A stretch of 64,000 nt of DNA from NCBI GenBank assembly GCA_018340375.1, contig JAFFJZ010000004.1, positions 33,454,001 to 33,518,000 on the forward strand, in the 5' to 3' direction. This DNA is from Gonatopus flavifemur. Lineage: Eukaryota; Arthropoda; Insecta; Hymenoptera; Dryinidae. A program made the position numbers and the translations under genes. Below the pieces are notes generated by a model that was given only the letters and a program-made list of their open reading frames with translations, made no database searches and was not told the origin of the DNA. Positions 1 to 11,046 of the stretch are shown here, in pieces; the first letter of the stretch is position 1, and each line of letters begins with the position of its first letter.

Positions 1-1
1 A

Positions 2-663
2 GGAATGCATCCAAGAGCCGAAATATCTCATTCGAATGTTGTTTTTAAAAGAGGGGACGACACAATGGCGATATCAGTTCCATACTACATGGCGCTGTGG
101 TCGGTAAAAATGAGGTCAACTTCAATTTTGGAAATGGAAACTCCTACTTCTTATCGTATATCATGATTCTACGCGAAAAAATGAGGAATTTTTGTTTGAG
201 ACATTTTTCCTAAATTCTTGAAGTTGGAAACGGTGGAAAATGAGGTTGATGAAAAAGTTCTACTGCATTATGTGTGAAGCAACGCCCAACAAACAAATCA
301 AAACAATAATAATTCCAGAGAAGAAATCAAACACAAAACACAACAAATGTCATGTCCAAAACATTATCAATGACTTCAATTCAATGTAACTCTTCTAATG
401 CAGTAGAACCATTTCATCAACCTCATTTTCCACTGTTTGAACTTCAAGAATTTAGGAAAAATGTTTGAAACAAAACTTCCTCATTCTTCCGCGTAGAATC
501 ATGATATGCGATAAGAAATAGGAGTTTCCATTTGAAAAATTGAAGTTCCCCTCAGTTTTACTGACCACAGCGCCATCTTATATGGAACTGATAGCGCCAT
601 TGTGTCATCCCCTCTCTTAACAACAACATTCGAATGGGATATTCCGGCTCTTGGATGCATTCC
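2..663. repeat. Foldback MITE with long inverted arms
   Basis: Two arms face each other. The left arm is 2-270 (starts GGAATGCATCCAAGAGCC) and the right arm is 396-663 (ends with its reverse complement). About 125 bp of AT-rich loop lies between them. The arms match over their whole length with scattered substitutions and small indels. No coding potential is seen. The left end lies at the window edge, so a target duplication cannot be checked. This is most likely a non-autonomous foldback DNA element; the superfamily is unknown. Confidence 0.8.
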
Positions 664-2044
664 ACAAGATATCCGCATATTGTTTCATAGACTTCATTTT
701 TCATCGATTGTGGCACCATCTTCGATAATTTAGAGAAACTTTCCAAGCAAAAGACATGACCACTCTTCTTTCCCGACTAGTCTGCTGACACCAGACACAT
801 TTTGACAAAGGTAAGAGCTTGCTCTTCACCTATAGGGGAAGAAGGTCTGATCGTAGTGCGCAGCACTCGATTAACAATAGACAGGTTTGCGTAGGAAAGA
901 GGGGGCAGTAGCTGGCAATACACCGCTGCTGAAGAGTCGAGGAGGGTTAGGGCAAATTCTGGACGAAGACGATAATAGTCCTCTTCGGGCCATGGGGGTT
1001 AGCTGGAGCCACCTTCTGACGGCTTCTCCCATTGGGTCAACCTCCCACGGCCCCATGGGACATAGGAAACACCACGTGATTTATTCCGACCAATCGGAAA
1101 CTCACGTTAGACCCAACCCTTAGCCAGGATAACTTCGACCAATCACAGTTCGCGAATCCGTGCATGTAGAATAATCTTCGGGATTATTAATTTTACCGTC
1201 ACGAACGGACCAACGGGGGTTCTTCTCACTTGGAAGCGTCCAATCACGCGTTGTTTCCTGTTGGTCATTACGGACGGTATAACCTGGTCATTCCGATGGA
1301 CCCTTAGAGCATATACTACTGGAGCGAGCATCTAACCGGAAAAGTGGTTCCAGATATGTCGAGTGAAAGAGATATAGAAGTCAGGACGATCTCTCTTTCC
1401 AGTTGATCTTCATTGGCTGCCTCAACGGAAAGTGTTATTAATTCTGTTGTTACAATCAATCCAGAATAAGTAAAAAAGAGCTCCTCCTGACTTTGATTGC
1501 CCTCTCTGTCCGCACAGACGAGACCGTCTTGCAACACTGTTTTGATATGGGATGCTCGCTCCAGTAGTATATGCTCTAAGGTTGGACCCATCGTAAGTAA
1601 CAATATAATCGGGCCATTCCGTTGGATTGAGCATATCCGACCGACTGACATCGACTTTCCGTGTGCACACGAAGTAGGGTTACATAGTCCGGACTAATAA
1701 GTTCATCTTCCGTTAGATCCTACTATCACGTCCTGTAAATACCTTCTGCGCAAGCTCCTCATTGTATTTAATATCGATTTAAGTTTGATTTAAGACATTC
1801 CTTCAATCAGCGATTTATCACGGGTGATCAACCCAAATTGGGATGATTTTGTTTGAACTGTTGACAATAAAATTTGTTCAAAACTTTTAAATATCTTGAC
1901 CTTGTATATCATTCAATAATCTGTAACACGCATTCCCCAACCCATCCTAAACGGACCTTGGATTCCGACGAGCCAGAGGCATTAATTGGAGGCTAATTCA
2001 CCTAATTAGCGATAATTAACATTTATCAACGCGATTAATGGTTT
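664..2044. other. Unassigned region with one short inverted repeat
   Basis: No gene is recognised. The part from about 880 to 1300 is GC-richer and has several CCAAT/ATTGG motifs, which resembles LTR or promoter DNA, but no matching partner was found. A 31-bp inverted pair lies at 1301-1331 and 1550-1580 (core AGCATATACTACTGGAGC). A minus-strand open frame of 111 codons at 1316-1651 overlaps that repeat and has no recognisable domain. The region ends where BEL/Pao coding sequence begins. Confidence 0.4.
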
Positions 2045-4609
2045 GAAACGTCACAAAGTGGTTCGCTAACGATGACAAAATGTTAGAGGACTTAGTTTTG
2101 AGATCTGATGCGCCTTATCATGTGCCTTTGAAGCAAGGATCCAAGTTATCGAATTTTGAGTCTTCAACGGAACCCTCATCAAGACATCTTTCGGTTCGAT
2201 TGTAAATTGAGCAAAGAGAAGGTTCCAATAACAAAGAGAACTATTCCATCTGAAATCTCACAATGATTTGATCTCTTAGGTTTCATTGGCTTGATATTAG
2301 TTGTCGCAAAACTCATCATACGAGAATCATGGCACCTTGAAATCGGTTGGGATTCTTCTGTTTCTACTATCGTTTATACGCTTTGGATTGAATTTCGAAA
2401 CAAATTATCAGATATCAATAATCTACAAGTACCGCGATGAACCATCCAAGGTGGTAATATTCCTCAAATAGAGCTTCACGGCTCCGCTGAAGCTAGCCAA
2501 GCAGCGTATGGGGCGTGTTTTTATATTCGTACTAAGGATAGTGCTGGTGTATACCGAACATGTTTAGTCATTTTAAAATCGCGCTTTTCGCCTTCAAAGG
2601 CAGTCTCGCTACCTCGTTTGGAGTTATGCGCAGCTCTGCTATTGGTAAAATTATATCCTAAAGTTATCAAGGCCATCAACATTCCCGGTATCCAACCTTG
2701 TTTCTGGTCAGATTCATCAATCACTCTTGCCTGGATCAAATCACCTCCACGTGAATGGTCCACTTTTGTTCCCAACAGGGTGGGTGAAATTCAACGATTG
2801 ACGAATACGAACGATTGGCGTCACGTGAAATTGGAATTCAATCCAGCCGACATAGTATCAAGGGGGACAAACCCTAAAGACTTGCAACATCCTGCCTTAT
2901 GGCGGAATAGCCCCAATTGGCTCGAATTAGATGAAGGCTCGTGGCCTGTTACACATGCTGATACTTCTAGCGAAGAAATTCCCGAAGCAGCCAAAACTGT
3001 ATCAGTAACTACCATCAGGGATAATAGTTTCATAAACGAGCTCATCTGTAAATATTCCAGCTTGCGTAGATTAATAGGAGTTTTCACGTACTGTTTACGT
3101 TTTATAAATAATCTGAAATCAAAATCAAATCGTGGGTTACTGAGCACCTTGAGTTCGATGAGGAACAATCCGCTTTGAGGCTGTTATGCAAATTTGTACA
3201 GGAAATGTATTTTCACGACGAAATATTACATCTTCGCAATTCTAATTCTCTGAAACCTAATAGTAAAACATTGTGCCTCACCGTTTCTCGACAACAAAGG
3301 TTTATTGAGGGTTGATGGCCGCTTGAAGGATTCATCACTCTCTTACGCTGTTAAGCATCAAATATTACTTCCTAAAGATCACCATCTTACAATTTCGATT
3401 ATCAAATATGAACATATTAGAGGTCTTCACGGAGGCATACAAACTACGATTTACGCCGTGAAGCATCAGTTTTGGCCAATCTCAATTAAACCAGTGGTTC
3501 GTAAGATACTTCATCAATGCGCTACATGTTACAAAGTGAACCCTACCAACTCCCAAGTTACTAGGGCCAATTTGCCTATCCCCCGAATCGAACATTCTAG
3601 ACCTTTTACCCATCGTGGGATTGATTATGGAGGACCGTTCACCATTCGCGAAGGAAGACGTCGAAATGCAAGGTTATCTAAGTATTCGATCGCGGTATTT
3701 GTTTGCTTTGCAACTAAGGCAATTCATGTTGAAAGTTGCTGATTTTCCCTCTGAAGCCTTCATTGGGGCTCTTGAACGTTTTATAGCCAGAAGAGGAAAC
3801 CCTTCTTATATATATACCGATAACGGCACAAATTTCATAGGAGCTTCTCGAGAGCTCAAAGCATTTTACGAAGCGTTTACCGAAGATCAATCACGTTCAT
3901 TTCGCATGATTTCTTCACTGACGACTACATAAGCTTCCGAAATATACCACCTCACTCTCCACATTTTGGTGGATCATGGGAGAGTGCTATAAAATCCGCA
4001 AAGTTCCATATAAAACGGATAATATGTAATGCCCCTCTCAATTATGATGAGATGACAACGATTTTGACAGAAATTGAATCTATATTCAATGCACAACTCA
4101 TTCCTGCTATATCGAATGATCCTAACGATTTGTTACCCCTTACTCCAGATCATTCTTTAATCGGAGACACATTAAATAGTTTTTCTCATCCAAATGTAAT
4201 GTCCATCCGACCTAATAAACTTGCACGCTGGCAACGGTGGAGTCACGAATATTTAAATCATTTCAGAGTTGCTACAGGTCAGGGAGATTCAACGGAATCG
4301 ACCAATGATACGTTTCCATTTCATAGACTACCAATAGAATTGATCAATTCCGTTGAATCTCCCTGACCTGTAGCAATCCTGCATTCGCAACCTAGAACTC
4401 AGTGGGAGCAGAATGAAGGTGAGCTTCTGGAAGTTGATCAATTAGTGTTGATAAATAAACCGAACTTAGCCCCATCACAATGGTTGTTAGGACGAGTAAT
4501 GAAACTCAACATCGGTACAGACGGTATAGCACGAAGTGCAGATATTGAAACGAAAAATGGTATTCCGACTCGACCTATTGTCAAATTATCGATACTACCT
4601 TTGGACTAG
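2045..4609 (+). pseudogene. pol: BEL/Pao retrotransposon pol remnant (RT C-terminus, RNase H, integrase)
   Basis: This is a decayed polyprotein read in shifting frames. In order: the tail of the reverse transcriptase region (FANDD near 2062; an LQRNP-like segment near 2158; FDLLG at 2267-2281, the family's FDPLG motif); RNase H (LHGSAEAS near 2474, LPRLELCAAL near 2611, WSDSS near 2705, NPADIVSRG near 2840); an integrase zinc-binding H2C2 region (about 3390-3535, ending CATC); and the integrase core with GIDYGG (3615), TDNGTNF (about 3820) and GGSWESA (about 3972), the D,D,E positions. A C-terminal segment WLLGRV (about 4483) is also typical. Breaks: in-frame TGA codons near 2264 and 2438, frameshifts near 2140, 3165, 3735 and 3905, and a 108-bp insert at 4269-4376. 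The upstream RT catalytic part, gag and both LTRs are absent, so it cannot move by itself. The terminal stop is TAG at 4607. Confidence 0.9.
4269..4376. repeat. 108-bp palindromic insert inside the BEL integrase tail
   Basis: It starts TTGCTACAGGTCAGGGAG and ends with the exact reverse complement. The arms of about 30 bp are 4269-4299 and 4346-4376, with a loop of about 46 bp. Leaving it out joins the two parts of the BEL reading frame without loss or gain, so it looks like a precise insertion. It adds an in-frame stop (TGA in ccctgacc). No obvious target duplication is seen. Confidence 0.75.
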
Positions 4610-5760
4610 GATTGTTTCATATGTTTTTTGCCTAATATAACCAATGAAGATTCACTGTGGTTCAAGTTCAAGATCAGGCCTGGATATGGCTCCTTTATTC
4701 ATACTGAATTCTGCATCAATGTTCTGATGCTATGTTTTATTCATTGTCTGATATTACAATATGAACTACGATCTTGTGTACAAAGCTTGTAAGTTTCAGA
4801 TGATTATTTGATGTGATATGTTGTCTCTTTTAAGTTTCAATTCAACCTATTTGTGTGTTCCAATGGGTGTAATCCCATCATGAATGGGACACCCTATATA
4901 TTTTTGAGGCCACCAAATCAGAATCTGAAGTTCATTTAATCTAAACAGGTCGAGGTTTTGTCATAACCTGCAAATCTCCTATGATACGATGAGCTGAGAA
5001 CCCATACAATCTCATCACTCAAACACCGAACCCAATTGGTTAAACCTCATAACCCTATGACCTCAAAAATCCCATAACCACATAATCCTATATCCCCATA
5101 AATCTCATAACTGCATAATCCCAGAAGCCTGTAACATGATGAACAATCACCAGAAAAAAAAAAGTTTTGCACAGTATCTTCAATATCACAAATTATGAAG
5201 GCTAATGAATTCTCGAATCTATGCTATTCAACGCCACAACCCAGTAACCCAATGACCTTCCTGTGCCTGCATCCAGGGTAGAAAACTCCTGATCAGAATA
5301 TACAGGTTCAGCCAGTTTCAGCTTCATGTCGACTAGATATAAACTGCATTGAAAGAAATGTGTGATGATACTTACCATCTAAAGTATGTCCAAGGAAGAC
5401 AACTACAGTGGGGACACTCATACCGGTCTAGAACAATACAGATTGCTATCGTAGCAATCTGTGTCGCTCCTAGAACTATCCATTTGACTGTGGTAGCGAT
5501 ACCGATGTTCTTATACTTCGAATAAATGGTATAGGTAAACAGTATTATCATGAGACCAATACTTTTCTTCCAGTGCACATCAATTTACACAGCAATGGTG
5601 ATCAAAACAATATATTACGATGATGTGGATGTATGTCAAAGATTTGAATTGTAAATGTTTCGAAACCTTGATTGAATAAAGAGCTTGTAGGTTGCTATTC
5701 TTTTCAACTAAGGTTTCAAAATATTTACAATTTGAATCTTTCACATACAGCCGATGACGT
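4610..5760. other. Unassigned region; simple repeat and weak hairpin
   Basis: No gene is recognised. At about 5030-5130 there is an imperfect short tandem repeat of the type CATAATCCCATAACC. At 5635-5668 and 5710-5745 a short inverted pair is seen (GATTTGAATTGTAAAT and its complement). A minus-strand open frame at 5372-5578 (68 codons) has two hydrophobic stretches but no known motif and is probably chance. No LTR for the upstream BEL copy could be found here. Confidence 0.4.
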
Positions 5761-6080
5761 CCCGAGAAAAAAAGATCAGACCTACTGGAATCTAGATAGA
5801 TCTCTTGAGATATATGTGAATCTCTTTGGATCTAAATTTTAGCAAAAAAGATCTACGGAGATCCACAGAAATGTTTTTGAATTCCTCTATATTTTTGTGG
5901 ATTCCTTGCAAAATTGGAATCTTTGGGAGTGAGTGGACGTCAGAAAACTCCAAAGATTGTTGCCTAAGTTGAGATATTCAGATGTAAGTAGATATGAACA
6001 GATTTGTAGAGATTTTTGCCAAAATTGAGATCTGATAAAATCTACTTAGATCTCATTAGATTTAATCTTTTTTTCTCGGG
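5761..6080. mobile_element. MITE with 16-bp perfect TIRs
   Basis: The left end CCCGAGAAAAAAAGAT (5761-5776) is repeated exactly as its reverse complement at 6065-6080. The interior is rich in AGATCT/GAGATC sub-motifs and has no ORF. The flanks are GT on both sides, so the duplication may be only 2 bp, which is not typical of a named superfamily. Confidence 0.7.
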
Positions 6081-6198
6081 GTTAGAAAATATACTCGTGG
6101 ATAATATCCATGACAAAAAAGAATTATGAATACCGTATTCATGAATATCGAAGTTTATGTAAGGATATCTAGTTACATGTATATGGGAGTATAGTATA

Positions 6199-8233
6199 CA
6201 GGGCGTCCCATTTGAAACAGGACAGCTGAATAACTCTTCAGGGAATGGAGGGGGAAAAAAATTGTTCACATAAAAGTTGTAGGGTTCAAAGGGGGCCATA
6301 AGATGGTGACCTTGAATTTGACCTTGAGGTCAATTTTGAGCATGATTGATGGTCAAAGTATGTTTTTTCAAATGGAAAACCCTACGTTCGACCTCAGAAA
6401 TGGAAAGAGCGGAAAATTTTACGTCCGAATATGTTAACGTATCAGGTCATTTAGAGGTCATTTGAAGGTCAAAAAACCATTTTCTATGGATTTCCACGGA
6501 AAAGCCTCAAACGAGTTGTTTCTCTGACCAAAGTTATCAAAGTTAAAGTGAAACCCCACGTTTCGACCTTGAATTCGACCTTGAGAACGATAATGAATGC
6601 CAAATTTGAAACAATGATTAAAAAATTATTTATTTTTCCAGTTCGTCGTTTTATAATTACAGATGGCACAAATCCGTTGACGGGTAAGACACACTTATTG
6701 CAGGACATGTTCGAATTGACCGCCATTTACTTCAATACATAACTCCAGCCGGCGTCGAAAGTTTCCAAGAACAGACTGAAAAACTTCTGCACGAATATTC
6801 GCAATTGCGTATCTGATGCGTTGTTGTAGATCCACAGGTGTTGTTGGTCGGTTGGTATAAACGACATTTTTTACGTAACCCCACAAATAAAAATCTAGAG
6901 GGGTGAAATCAGGAGATCTTGCCGGCCACAGTACAAATCCACCTCGACCAATCCAACGATTGGGGAAAAGGATATTTAGATAATCCCTCACACATCGAGC
7001 AAAGTGTGGTGGTGCGCCGTCTTGCTGATACCACATCCTCTGCCTAGTTGCTAATGTCACATCTTCCATGAGGACTGGTAATTCATTCTGTAAAAACTGT
7101 AGATAATTAGGACCGTTAACAGTTCCATCAAAAAAATACGGCCCAATAACTTGATTGTCTAGAATTCCACACCAAACATTTATACTCCACCGATGCTGAT
7201 GATCAACTTGTTGAGTCCAGTGCGGGTTTTGCGCTGACCGATAGTGGCTATTGTGACAATTTACCAAGCCAGTACTTTGAAACGTTGATTCATCACTGAA
7301 AAGAACATATCGAAAGAAATCGGGTGCTTCGTTCAACCTCTGTAAAGCCCAATGGCAGAAGTTAACCCGATTCTGCATATCTTGTTGAGATAATTCTTGG
7401 GTCAGTGTGATGTGGTACGGATGATATTGAGCAGCTTGTAGAATTCTGTGTGCCGTACTGCGTGGAATACCCAAATCGCAGTCAATATCACGTAAACTAA
7501 CATGAGGATTCATGTGTATTATTGCTAAAACAGCAACGCATCGAGGGTCGTTAAAGTTGAAACCTTGATTGTTTCGGCGTTGACCAATCCTTACTTGTCG
7601 ACAATTTCTTTCAACTTGGCGAATGACTTCTGGAGAAGGATGATGCTGCCGATCTCCAAACCGATCTCTGTACAAACGTGACGCTCTTTGATACACTCCG
7701 CGACACTCATCCAAGATCATTAAAATATCAACACATTCGTGAGGTGAATAAACCATTTTGAACCCGCACTTACACCGTAAACGATGAAAACTTCTCAATG
7801 ATCATTTTCGTACTGATATGGAGAATAAACTCTAAAGGTTAGTTCTGTTTACTTTCAATTCAAGGTCGAAACGTGGGGTTTCACTTTAACTTTAATAACT
7901 TTGGTCAGAGAAACAACTCGTTTGAGGCTTTTCCGTGGAAATCCATAGAAAATGGTTTTTTGACCTTCACATGACCTCTCAATGACCTGATACGTTAACA
8001 TATTCGGACGTAAAATTTTCCGCTCTTTCCATTTCTGAGGTCGAACGTAGGGTTTTCCATTTGAAAAAACATACTTTGACCATCAATTATGCTCAAAATT
8101 GACCTCAAGGTCAAATTCAAGGTCACCATCTTATGGCCCCCTTTGAACCCTACAACTTCTATGCGAACAATTTTTTTCCCCCTCCATTTCCTGAAGTGTT
8201 ATTCAGCTGTCCTGTTTCAAATGGTACACCCTG
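6199..8233 (-). mobile_element. Complete DD41D (Tc1/mariner superfamily) transposon with ~375-bp TIRs
   Basis: The element begins CAGGGCGTCCCATTTG and ends with a close reverse complement, CAAATGGTACACCCTG, and is flanked by TA on both sides (6197-6198, 8234-8235). The inverted arms are unusually long for this superfamily: about 6199-6575 and 7858-8233, with few differences. They hold repeated AGGTCA/TGACCT motifs. The transposase gene lies between the arms on the minus strand. The total length is about 2.03 kb. The same family occurs again, dead, at 23043-25436. Confidence 0.92.
6695..7798 (-). CDS. DD41D transposase, intact ORF
   Basis: It encodes a cut-and-paste transposase of the Tc1/mariner superfamily, which would bind its own TIRs in the nucleus and insert at TA. 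The ORF has 367 codons without a break. An N-terminal helix-turn-helix region (about residues 15-130, SPHECVDIL, IPRSTAHRIL) precedes the catalytic core. The acidic triad is visible as D169 (FSDES), D260 (QQDGAPPH) and D302 (TPLDFYLWG). There are 41 residues between the last two, which gives the DD41D class (rosa/visitor-like) rather than DD34D mariner. The start at 7798 is the longest; Met15 at 7756 (MVYSPHECVD) matches the start of related proteins better. The stop at 6695 lies just inside the left TIR-proximal region. With an intact triad, long matching TIRs and TA flanks the copy may be active; activity is an inference. Confidence 0.92.
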   Translation of the reverse strand: MRSFHRLRCKCGFKMVYSPHECVDILMILDECRGVYQRASRLYRDRFGDRQHHPSPEVIRQVERNCRQVRIGQRRNNQGFNFNDPRCVAVLAIIHMNPHVSLRDIDCDLGIPRSTAHRILQAAQYHPYHITLTQELSQQDMQNRVNFCHWALQRLNEAPDFFRYVLFSDESTFQSTGLVNCHNSHYRSAQNPHWTQQVDHQHRWSINVWCGILDNQVIGPYFFDGTVNGPNYLQFLQNELPVLMEDVTLATRQRMWYQQDGAPPHFARCVRDYLNILFPNRWIGRGGFVLWPARSPDFTPLDFYLWGYVKNVVYTNRPTTPVDLQQRIRYAIANIRAEVFQSVLGNFRRRLELCIEVNGGQFEHVLQ

Positions 8234-9759
8234 TATATGCACCTTGTGGTGGTTATATGCAATAAATGATATACCTATTTCATTGTCGTGAACAATATAT
8301 GTCTCCATATAAATTCCAACAATACTTATGTGAACCTCAATAATCATGTATAAGGGATATGTAATTCTTGTGTACTCAAAACATGTTCTGATTCCCACAT
8401 ATTCAATGACATTGACCCATAATCAATCCATAATAATTTATTCGCCTTCAGCGTGATGACAAATACACACGACATATCATACACGCGTTCTCACACACAT
8501 CCATAGACTGATTTTTAGATATAAGCCATATATAGTACATGGTAAGAATAAAGGCGCAAGCACCAAAAATGAATTCTCATTCATCATTGTGCGTATAATA
8601 ATCCAACTATTTGACACTCCCGATATATTTTGGCGTGAGTCCAGATTTTCAACGCACACATTGGAATTCCTCTTTGCCCATCTCGATTTTCCTCTTTCCT
8701 TTTTTCCCCTAACGTTCGTGCTCTGTATCCCTATCCCTATCTCTCCCTCTTCCACGGTATGGGGTTCAGATTTTATTTGTAAACGCTCGACGCAATGTGT
8801 TATCATGTGCAAACGCTTGACGTTGAATCAAATCGAAAATAAAAAACACATCCATATATACCCAAGCGTTGAACGAAAAAATACAACCCATTCGAATATA
8901 CGACAATGCATGGTACTGTATGTACACGGGTTTACGGTAGGCAAACGTTTTATCGCACTTTGTGTGGGAAAACCACATCGTGACGTTCCTTTGATTGTCA
9001 TGTCGAACGATACGGCTAATCGAGAATATGCAACGAAATATGCACTCGTTATGAATTTTTATCCCATCTGTGATTCGTCACTTATTTCTTGTTGCGTTCT
9101 TTTCATTGTTCCTTTTGATTTCATTTCAAATTCCCCACACCTCATCGTAACATCGTTTAGTTATGTTTACAATGTGATGTAAATAATTCAATTAACCCGA
9201 TCATTTAAACTCTTATAGAATGCATTGAAAATGCCTTTTTCCCACTGCCAACTGTGTCTGAAGAATGATGTCAAGAGTGCGAAAATGCGTTTAACAAAAT
9301 TTCGAATCTTCTTCAGTTTTCAGCGTTTTATCATGTTTCCAAGTACAAAAACGTATTCTGCACCATAAGATAGGCTGATAATATAGAATTGCTGTTAATT
9401 ATGCAAGTAGAATGAGATTGCAAATGACGGTTCCACAGTTATGACAAAAAATTTAATTTATAGCCTTGTATACACGGAGAAGAAAGAAAAGTGAATGATT
9501 GCTAGGAATACGAGGGATCATTGCTAAAAAAGGTTAGCAAATTGGTGATAACTGAACTTTTCTATCAACAGTCCTTTATGCGGGGAGTAGTAATAGTTCC
9601 TATCTTCAGATGAGGATCACTGCTAATTCATTTAGTTTCTATCACAATACGAACTAAGCAAACATACTTCCTATTCCTCACAAAACTTAGTGATCAATCC
9701 AAAAGAAAGATGCCGTGAATTATTCTCAAATATTACGCAAAAAAAATTAATTCTTTTCG
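8234..9759. other. Unassigned AT-rich region with a 197-codon open frame
   Basis: No known gene is recognised. An unusually long plus-strand open frame lies at 8589-9182 (197 codons, many I/F/S residues, no known domain). It is not supported by splice or codon pattern and is probably chance. Another copy of the CACGGAGAA-type end motif occurs near 9473. Nothing else stands out. Confidence 0.35.
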
Positions 9760-9925
9760 AATTCATACTTCCACGACGGTTTCTCGTCCGATTGATTCGG
9801 GATGCAAGGCTATGATAGAAATAAATTCTTTCTCAGTAATGGGGATTCGATCCTATCTACTTAATCAACCTAACTTAACCGAAGTAACACTTATACCGAC
9901 TCAGCTCTACCGCACGATTGAGATT
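9760..9925 (-). repeat. tRNA-derived SINE, minus strand
   Basis: Read on the minus strand, it has a pol III type 2 promoter: a box A-like GCGGTAGAGCTGAGTCGG (about 9896-9913) followed about 55 bp later by a box B-like GGATCGAATCC (9842-9853). The tRNA-like part does not fold as a good tRNA, so it is a SINE head rather than a gene. It resembles the copy at 36409 in the box spacing and in the TTAAGTAG segment. The body ends are not sharply seen. Confidence 0.6.
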
Positions 9926-10933
9926 TTCAACTCACTGAGAGTTTATGATTCGAACTGATGAACTTGAGATGAGAGTATTATTCGTAGATTCGTGCTTACA
10001 CCTCAGCAACTTACTTTATAAATAATCTTAGTGATGTACGGCACACAATGCTTGAGAATCATTACCTCGAAATGTTATGAATGATTCCACACCGTGTAAT
10101 GGTTCTATTCTTTTTTTTGTGTTAGAATCTACTCTATATATTGCTTGGCAATCATTGCGTGAAAATATTATGAATCACTCTCCACGCCGGGCAATACAAC
10201 TTCATATTCAATTCCATTACGTTTTTGTAATGGCTGAGGGAACCATCGCTAACTCCGTTTGTCACTGAATGCTCCGCAGCATAGGCATGATTGATACAAT
10301 TTTTCATTACTATACACGTTAGGACCCTTTGCTATTTTTCCATTATTCATTCCTATCATCACAAGCAATCGTTGCTTATTTTTCAAAAATTGGCTTCAAT
10401 CCTAGGCAAAATAGTGATCATCGCTACGAATTTCAAAATCATTTCTCTCCGTGTAGTATGCTGTGGACTTCAAGTGCACGGGTTAAAGGAATAGGTGAAG
10501 TTATACTCACGCAGTGAAATAAATCTAATAGGATCTGTTAGGTGACTCAGTAGATTTTATTGATCGAATTGAATGAATTGACGATAGAATTTTTAATCCC
10601 TGACCATTACTTCCGACTGGCTGTTGATAGAGTTCACTAACGCGTCAATGAGGAGGTCTGCTCTGGGTCAGTAAACGTTACCTTAACATACGTGTACAAT
10701 GGGGCCTACATCGGTCCAACCTGGCTCCCATTCTGGCTACATTGTGGCTGATTCGTACTTCCGTTATTTTTATTCGTGAATTCGTATTAGATTATTTTTT
10801 CTCGGTGTATGAGCGAAGACTGTAGAATAAACGTACTTTTCCTTTCAGGTAGGTCTGATGATCTGATGCCGAGATTCATGTCTTCTCAAGGTTGTTATTT
10901 TTCAGCTGCAGTCCCAGTGGAAAACAGAAACAA
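9926..10933. other. Unassigned region
   Basis: AT-rich sequence without a recognisable gene. Short open frames here (for example 10077-10268, 10291-10494) show no domain and look random. A weak CTCGGTGTAT motif near 10809 mirrors TATACACGGAGAA at 9470, so a degraded element of about 1.3 kb is possible, but the interior does not confirm it. Confidence 0.3.
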
Positions 10934-11046
10934 TGACAGTACACTCTGGTAAATGGGCCGATCACTCTTTTTCTCACTCGAACGGTCTTCGCCTTGCATT
11001 GGAGAAAGAGAAGAGGAGGCCCATTTGCGAGAGTGTACTGTATCAG
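10934..11046. repeat. 113-nt imperfect hairpin
   Basis: Arms of about 42 nt (10934-10977 and 11005-11046) pair with several bulges: TGACAGTACACTCT at the base, then AAATGGGCC, then CTCTTTTTCTC. The loop is about 27 nt. The shape and size fit either a very short MITE or a precursor-microRNA-like hairpin. No related copy was found in the window. Confidence 0.5.

Noticed and set aside
5372..5578. 68-codon hydrophobic open frame as a membrane protein
   Set aside because: Too short, no homology recognised, no splice partner found.
8589..9182. 197-codon plus-strand open frame as a gene
   Set aside because: No recognisable domain, AT-driven composition, an overlapping open frame on the other strand, and no start or splice context that supports it.
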